29,446 nt of DNA from an uncultured Clostridium sp. (GTDB lineage: Bacteria > Bacillota > Clostridia > TANB77 > CAG-508). How positions within the stretch are numbered: position 1 is the first letter of the stretch; each line of letters begins with the position of its first letter. The notes beneath the pieces are model-generated. The model was not told where the DNA came from and made no database searches. It saw only the letters and a list, made by a program, of their open reading frames with translations. Of this stretch, positions 25,491 to 29,446 are shown piece by piece. A program made the translations under genes and the position numbers. The stretch covers positions 1-29,446 of the forward strand of contig USRT01000026.1 of the NCBI GenBank assembly GCA_900557195.1, read 5' to 3'.

Positions 25491-25530
25491 AAGATTACGA
25501 AATGGGATGAATATTTCGTAATCTTATTTT
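25491..25530 (+). terminator. Terminator after pgi
   Basis: A perfect 13-bp stem (25491-25503 with 25513-25525) and a 9-nt loop, followed by ATTTTATTTT. It lies 13 nt after the pgi stop. Confidence 0.85.
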
Positions 25531-25694
25531 ATTTTCCTTGACTCTAGGTAACTTCTTATTATAAAATAGTTGTACTTTTAAAGATAAGAATGTATCAATA
25601 AAATAAGCAAACTTTAGACGTTTTAATAGAAATGTTACAAATGATATAAATTTTGTTCTTATTTTTAAATCAAACCAATATGAAAGGATAATGT

Positions 25695-26810
25695 ATGGAA
25701 AAGTATAGAATTTTATCAATAAATCCAGGGTCCGGTTCAACTAAAATTGCATTATATGATAATGAAGAAATGATTTTTCAGGAGAGTATATATCATGATG
25801 AAAATGATTTGAAAAAGTTTACAGAAATTTCTGATGAACTTCCATATAGAACGGAAAAGGTATTAGAAACATTAAACAAACATAAAATCCCATTAGATTC
25901 AATAACTGCTTTTTCTGGTAGAGCAGGAGGACTTGTTTCTATAAAAGGTGGAGTATATAAAGTAAATGATAAAATGTTAGAACATGCGAAGATGGGATAT
26001 ACAATGAAACATCAATCTAATTTAGGTGTTCAAATTGCATATAATCTAGCTAAAGTAAATGGAAAACAAGCATATACAGTAAATCCAGTGACAGTTGATG
26101 AATTGCAAGATGTATCTAGAATTACAGGAATAAAAGGAGTTCATCGTAGCACAATTTTTCATGCATTAAATCAAAAAGAAGTAGCATATCAATATGCTAA
26201 AAGTATAGGAAAAAGATATGATGAACTAAATTTAATTGTTGTACATTTAGGAAGCGGAATTACTATAGGAGCTCATAAATTAGGAAAAGTAGTAGATGTA
26301 AATAATGCATTAAATGGAGAAGGTCCATTTACAACAAGTAGAACAGGAAGTGTAAATACATTAACTTTAATGAATATGTGTTTTTCTGGCAAATATACTA
26401 AAGATGATATATATGACATAGTTACTAAAAAAGGAGGATTAACATCTTTACTTGGAACTAATGATATTAAGAAAATAGTAAAGCGTATAGAAGATGGAGA
26501 TGAGGAAGCAAAACTTGTTTTAGATGCTATGATTTATCAGATTGCAAAACAAATTGGTTCGTATAGTGTTAATTTTAGAGGAAATATAGATGCAATTATA
26601 TTAACAGGAGCAATTGCAAATAGTGAATATTTTACATCAATTTTGAAAGAATATATAGAATTTTTAAGTAAGGTTATAATTATTCCAGGTGAAAAAGAGA
26701 TGGAAGCACTTTCAAATGGAGTCTTAAGAACTATAAGAGGGGAAGAAGAAGTACTAGAATATACAGGTGAGCCAATTAGTATGTATACTAATGTTTTAAA
26801 TGATGAATAA
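25695..26810 (+). CDS. buk: Butyrate kinase
   Basis: A 371-residue member of the acetate/butyrate kinase (ASKHA) family. It has the N-terminal phosphate motif INPGSGSTKIALY, FSGRAGGL, TVDELQDVSRITG, HLGSGITIGAH near residue 183, GEGPFTTSRTGSV and ILTGAIANSEYF. Butyrate kinase converts butyryl phosphate and ADP to butyrate and ATP, the last step of one fermentative butyrate route. Its usual partner ptb (phosphotransbutyrylase) is not adjacent, so branched-chain acyl phosphates are another possible substrate. AAAGGA precedes the ATG. pgi is separated by a terminator, so transcription is independent. Confidence 0.93.
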   Translation: MEKYRILSINPGSGSTKIALYDNEEMIFQESIYHDENDLKKFTEISDELPYRTEKVLETLNKHKIPLDSITAFSGRAGGLVSIKGGVYKVNDKMLEHAKMGYTMKHQSNLGVQIAYNLAKVNGKQAYTVNPVTVDELQDVSRITGIKGVHRSTIFHALNQKEVAYQYAKSIGKRYDELNLIVVHLGSGITIGAHKLGKVVDVNNALNGEGPFTTSRTGSVNTLTLMNMCFSGKYTKDDIYDIVTKKGGLTSLLGTNDIKKIVKRIEDGDEEAKLVLDAMIYQIAKQIGSYSVNFRGNIDAIILTGAIANSEYFTSILKEYIEFLSKVIIIPGEKEMEALSNGVLRTIRGEEEVLEYTGEPISMYTNVLNDE

Positions 26811-26978
26811 TAGATAGTTTGATAGTACAAGTATTTAGAAATTTTGTTGATTTTTATATTAGAAGTGTTAGTTATAGAATTGAATTATCAAGAGTATATA
26901 AAAGAATATAATTTATAAAAAGATATTGATTTAGATATGAAAATTTTTAAACAGTAATTTAAAGAAAGGTGGGACTTT

Positions 26979-27644
26979 ATGAAGTTATTATTAGCGTCAC
27001 AAGGATTTTTGACAGATGAAATCGCACAAGAAGTAGAAAGAGTTGTAGGAAAGAGTTTAAAAGAAATTAATATTGGAATAATAAACGAATCTTATTTTGA
27101 ATTAGATAGAGAAAAGGATAAAAGATGGGTAATAAATGAATTATCTTGTTTAGAGAAATATATTGGAGGAAGAATAGATTTTATTGATTTAAAGAGATTC
27201 TCAAAAAATGAAATAAGAGATAGAATTAGCCAAGCTGATTTAATTTATTTTGTTGGTGGTAAACAAAATATTGTAACAAGAATAATTAGAGAATATAACC
27301 TAAAAGATATTATTGATGAAATGCTAGATACTAAAGTAGTAATGGGAACATCTGCTGGTGCAATAATGTGGGGAAAACAAATTGAATCTAAAGACTATTT
27401 TAAAGAACGTTATAATAAATCTGTAGATGATATTAAGGATAAAGATTATGGAATAGTAAATTTTAATATTATTCCACATTATATGAGAAAAGGTAGAGAA
27501 CAATGGAATGAAGATTTTCTAAAAAGAACATTAAAAGATGAAAAGTTTCCTATATATGCAATAAATGATAATCAGATGATTTCTTATGTCGATGGAGAAA
27601 TTAATTTTATTGGTGGTACTCCAAGTATGTTTGGAAGTTTCTAG
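26979..27644 (+). CDS. Peptidase S51 (dipeptidase E-like) family protein
   Basis: A 221-residue protein with a class I glutamine-amidotransferase-like fold. It has LIYFVGGKQN (near residue 93), the nucleophile elbow GTSAGA with Ser in G-x-S-A-G (near 125), and IIPHY with the probable catalytic His (near 167). AINDNQMISYVDG and GGTPSMFG follow near the end. S51 members cleave Asp-X dipeptides or have related peptidase roles; exact specificity is not visible. AAAGGTGG lies upstream. A possible -10 TATAAT is at 26907-26912. Confidence 0.85.
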   Translation: MKLLLASQGFLTDEIAQEVERVVGKSLKEINIGIINESYFELDREKDKRWVINELSCLEKYIGGRIDFIDLKRFSKNEIRDRISQADLIYFVGGKQNIVTRIIREYNLKDIIDEMLDTKVVMGTSAGAIMWGKQIESKDYFKERYNKSVDDIKDKDYGIVNFNIIPHYMRKGREQWNEDFLKRTLKDEKFPIYAINDNQMISYVDGEINFIGGTPSMFGSF

Positions 27645-27670
27645 AACTAGTGTGGACTTTTCTATATAAT

Positions 27671-27722
27671 AAAAAGTTGGTGTAAAAATAACTATACAGA
27701 TATTTTTACATCAACTTTTTTT
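27671..27722 (+). terminator. Strong terminator after the S51 gene
   Basis: A 20-bp stem with one G-T wobble (27671-27690 with 27701-27720), closed by a 10-nt loop and followed by T-rich sequence. Confidence 0.88.
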
Positions 27723-27734
27723 ATTTTTTATAGT

Positions 27735-27751
27735 TGTTTTCAAATGGAGCG
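27735..27751. repeat. Left copy of the 17-bp direct repeat (attL-like)
   Basis: Identical to 29229-29245. It lies in plain intergenic sequence and carries a fragment of the tRNA-Gly 3' end. Confidence 0.65.
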
Positions 27752-27830
27752 ATTATGAAACTTCTGTTAGATATGAACTGTAAAAGGAGTTTTACTATAT
27801 AAATTAAATCATATAAGTCATTAAGACTTA

Positions 27831-28312
27831 TTTTTTTTAGAAGTTTCAATATTTAAGGTTGAAAATATATTAAAAGGAAATCTTTTTTCAAATTCAAATC
27901 TTCCTATAGTCATAAAGTAAATCTTATATTCAACATCTTTATAAACAAATTTATGTTTTTTTTGTCTGTTTAATTTTTTTATTATTGTCATTAGAATTAT
28001 TTTTGAAATCTGATAAAATTTTAATAGATTTATCTAATAAACCATTTTCGTGACCTATAAAATAATCTATAGCTAATGATGTAATTTATTATTATCATGA
28101 TCTAATGCATATGTATATTTTCTTCCATCAATATAAACAATATTACTATAATAAAACATAATTTTTTTCTCTTTTCTATAATTAACATTTTGATAATTAT
28201 AGCATATAAACATTGTTTCTTCAACATTATCATCGATTGTATATTCTAAATTTAATTTTATTTTTACAAAATTTTCAAATATTATTGATTTCAGAACTTT
28301 TGTTTGATACAA
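27831..28312 (-). pseudogene. Broken gene of unknown function
   Basis: On the minus strand three reading-frame pieces succeed one another. The first starts at ATG 28312 and runs to about 28085 (KSIIFENFVKIKLNLEYTID to YIDGRKYTYALDHDN). The second shifts frame (SLAIDYFIGHENGLLDKSIK, then KILSDFKN). The third, after an A8 run near 27960, reads KHKFVYKDVEYKIYFMTIG and ends at 27831. The joints are in A-rich or ordinary sequence and contain no CGG, so this is normal decay rather than the CGG recoding seen elsewhere. No family is recognised; its place inside the integrated element suggests a phage or plasmid origin. Confidence 0.6.
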
Positions 28313-28351
28313 TAAGACGAATTAATCATTATTTCAAAAAGGAGGTATAAT

Positions 28352-29149
28352 ATGCCAGAATTAAGTGTTTTAAATCAAAAGATAAACTATATAAAAATTG
28401 ATGATGAAGACTATATATCAATTACTGATATGCTAAAATCAAAAGATGGTAATTTTTTCGTTTCAGATTGGTTAAGAAACCGAAATACCATTGAATTTTT
28501 AGGAATTTGGGAAGAGATTCATAATCCTACTTTTAATTATGGCGAATTCGCCATAATTAAAAGTCAAGCAGGTTTAAATAGTTATAAAATAAGTGTAAAA
28601 GAATGGACTGAAAAAACAAATGCAATTGGAATAATTTCAAAAGCAGGAAGATATGGTGGAACTTATGCTCATAAAGATATTGCTTTTGAGTTTGGAATGT
28701 GGATTAGTCCAAAATTCAAACTATTGTTGATAAAAGAATTTGAAAGATTAAAAGCAGAAGAACAAAAACAAATTGGTTGGAATGCCAAAAGAGAACTTTC
28801 TAAAATTAATTATAGAATACATACTGATGCAATTAAGAATAATCTAGTACCTAGAGAATTAACAAAAAGTCAAATAAACTTTGTTTATGCAGAAGAAGCT
28901 GATGTATTAAATATGGCCTTATTTGGAATGACTGCAAAAGAATGGCGTACTAAAAATTCTAATTTAGATGGAAATATAAGAGATTATGCAACAATGAACG
29001 AATTAATATGTTTATCAAATTTAGAAAATTTAAATTCTGTTTTTATAAATGAAGGATTAAAACAAAGTGAAAGACTTGAAAAGTTAAACAAAATTGCTAT
29101 ATCGCAAATGCAAATTTTGAATGATACAGATATTAAATATTTAAAATAA
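28352..29149 (+). CDS. KilA-N domain protein
   Basis: A 265-residue protein. The N-terminal about 115 residues form a KilA-N DNA-binding domain (DDEDYISITDMLKSKDG, FVSDWLRNRNTIEFLGIWE, FNYGEFAIIKSQAGLNSY, GRYGGTYAHKDIAFEFG). The C-terminal part is helical and charged (WRTKNSNLDGNIRDYATMNE onward) and resembles the conserved extension of these proteins in Firmicute mobile elements. KilA-N proteins occur in phages and integrated elements, where they act as antirepressors or regulators; the exact role is unknown. AAGGAGG precedes the ATG. The coding sequence contains a 30-bp perfect palindrome at 28532-28561. Confidence 0.85.
   Translation: MPELSVLNQKINYIKIDDEDYISITDMLKSKDGNFFVSDWLRNRNTIEFLGIWEEIHNPTFNYGEFAIIKSQAGLNSYKISVKEWTEKTNAIGIISKAGRYGGTYAHKDIAFEFGMWISPKFKLLLIKEFERLKAEEQKQIGWNAKRELSKINYRIHTDAIKNNLVPRELTKSQINFVYAEEADVLNMALFGMTAKEWRTKNSNLDGNIRDYATMNELICLSNLENLNSVFINEGLKQSERLEKLNKIAISQMQILNDTDIKYLK
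28532..28561. repeat. 30-bp perfect palindrome inside the KilA-N gene
   Basis: Symmetric about 28546/28547, with an ATGGCGAATTCGCCAT core. It encodes part of the FNYGEFAIIK segment. It could be a DNA site for a dimeric protein (perhaps self-binding), an mRNA hairpin, or a chance result of the codons. Confidence 0.6.
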
Positions 29150-29228
29150 ATGTAAGTAGGTATTTTATAACTATATGTTATAAAACTTTATTAGAAACAA
29201 CTTACAAAACCTTTAATAGTTCGTAAGC

Positions 29229-29312
<84 letters not shown>

Positions 29313-29347
29313 ATAATTATAATAGATAACAAATGTATAATTATAGT

Positions 29348-29383
29348 AAAAAAATCCACATTGCTTATAAATAAACAATGTGG
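29348..29383 (-). terminator. Terminator between the two tRNA-Gly genes
   Basis: On the minus strand a perfect 8-bp stem (29383-29376 with 29363-29356) is followed by A-T7. It ends transcription of the canonical tRNA-Gly, so the variant tRNA probably has its own promoter (TATAAT at 29345-29340, no clear -35) or relies on read-through. Confidence 0.75.
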
Positions 29384-29391
29384 TTAATTTT

Positions 29392-29446
<55 letters not shown>

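Noticed and set aside
28073..28312. The 79-codon minus-strand ORF as an intact small gene
   Set aside because: Matching protein-like sequence continues in two other frames down to 27831, so it is the first piece of a broken gene.

Overview
The window is very AT-rich (roughly three quarters A/T by eye) and looks like the chromosome of a low-GC, anaerobic, spore-forming Clostridia-type Firmicute. This rests on strong AGGAGG ribosome sites, a spoIIP sporulation gene, butyrate kinase, a bifunctional Rel, AGA-dominated arginine usage and REP-like repeats of a kind common in gut Clostridia.

Layout. 0.1-2.5 kb: a PflX-type radical SAM protein, then a DUF3006 / ComEC-like metallo-beta-lactamase pair. 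2.6-3.4 kb: tRNA-Leu(CAA) (minus) and a GNAT gene of foreign-looking codon usage. 3.6-5.7 kb: NatA/NatB-type ABC exporter. 5.9-8.7 kb: alpha/beta hydrolase, acetyltransferase and DUF6320-like membrane protein with overlapping ends. 8.7-12.3 kb (minus): coaD, then GH57 branching enzyme and DUF4912 protein, divergent from a GT4 glycosyltransferase (12.5-13.8 kb), probably an alpha-glucan locus. 13.8-16 kb: YlbF-like protein, membrane HECIH peptidase, lipoprotein. 16.3-25.5 kb: recJ, relA, a glyoxalase-II-like hydrolase, hisS, spoIIP and pgi. 25.7-27.6 kb: butyrate kinase and an S51 peptidase. 27.7-29.25 kb: a small decayed integrated element with a KilA-N gene, ending exactly at a tRNA-Gly gene. 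A second, truncated tRNA-Gly closes the window.

Main result. Six genes (natB, the acetyltransferase, the DUF4912 protein, relA, the MBL hydrolase and pgi) are each split in the conventional reading. In all six the break is an in-frame CGG codon, and skipping its C (NNN-C-GGN) restores the full-length family protein with Gly at that point. Outside the GNAT gene I found no other in-frame CGG in the window, while about twenty out-of-frame CGG trinucleotides (such as AAC GGA or GCG GTT) are harmless. At the right edge is an otherwise intact tRNA-Gly(UCC) whose anticodon loop reads CUUCCGA: G37 instead of the usual A37, with a mismatch in the anticodon stem. Its UCCG (positions 34-37) is complementary to the quadruplet CGGA. 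A canonical tRNA-Gly(UCC) with loop CUUCCAA lies beside it. My hypothesis is that in this organism CGG has lost ordinary Arg decoding and is translated as a four-base CGGN glycine codon, or a +1 frameshift, by this variant tRNA.

Also notable are two copies of a structured, probably non-coding element (about 9.4-9.6 kb and 18.0-18.2 kb) that share conserved loops and a 37-position helix of quite different sequence, and several REP/REPIN-like GGGACGGGGCA repeats.
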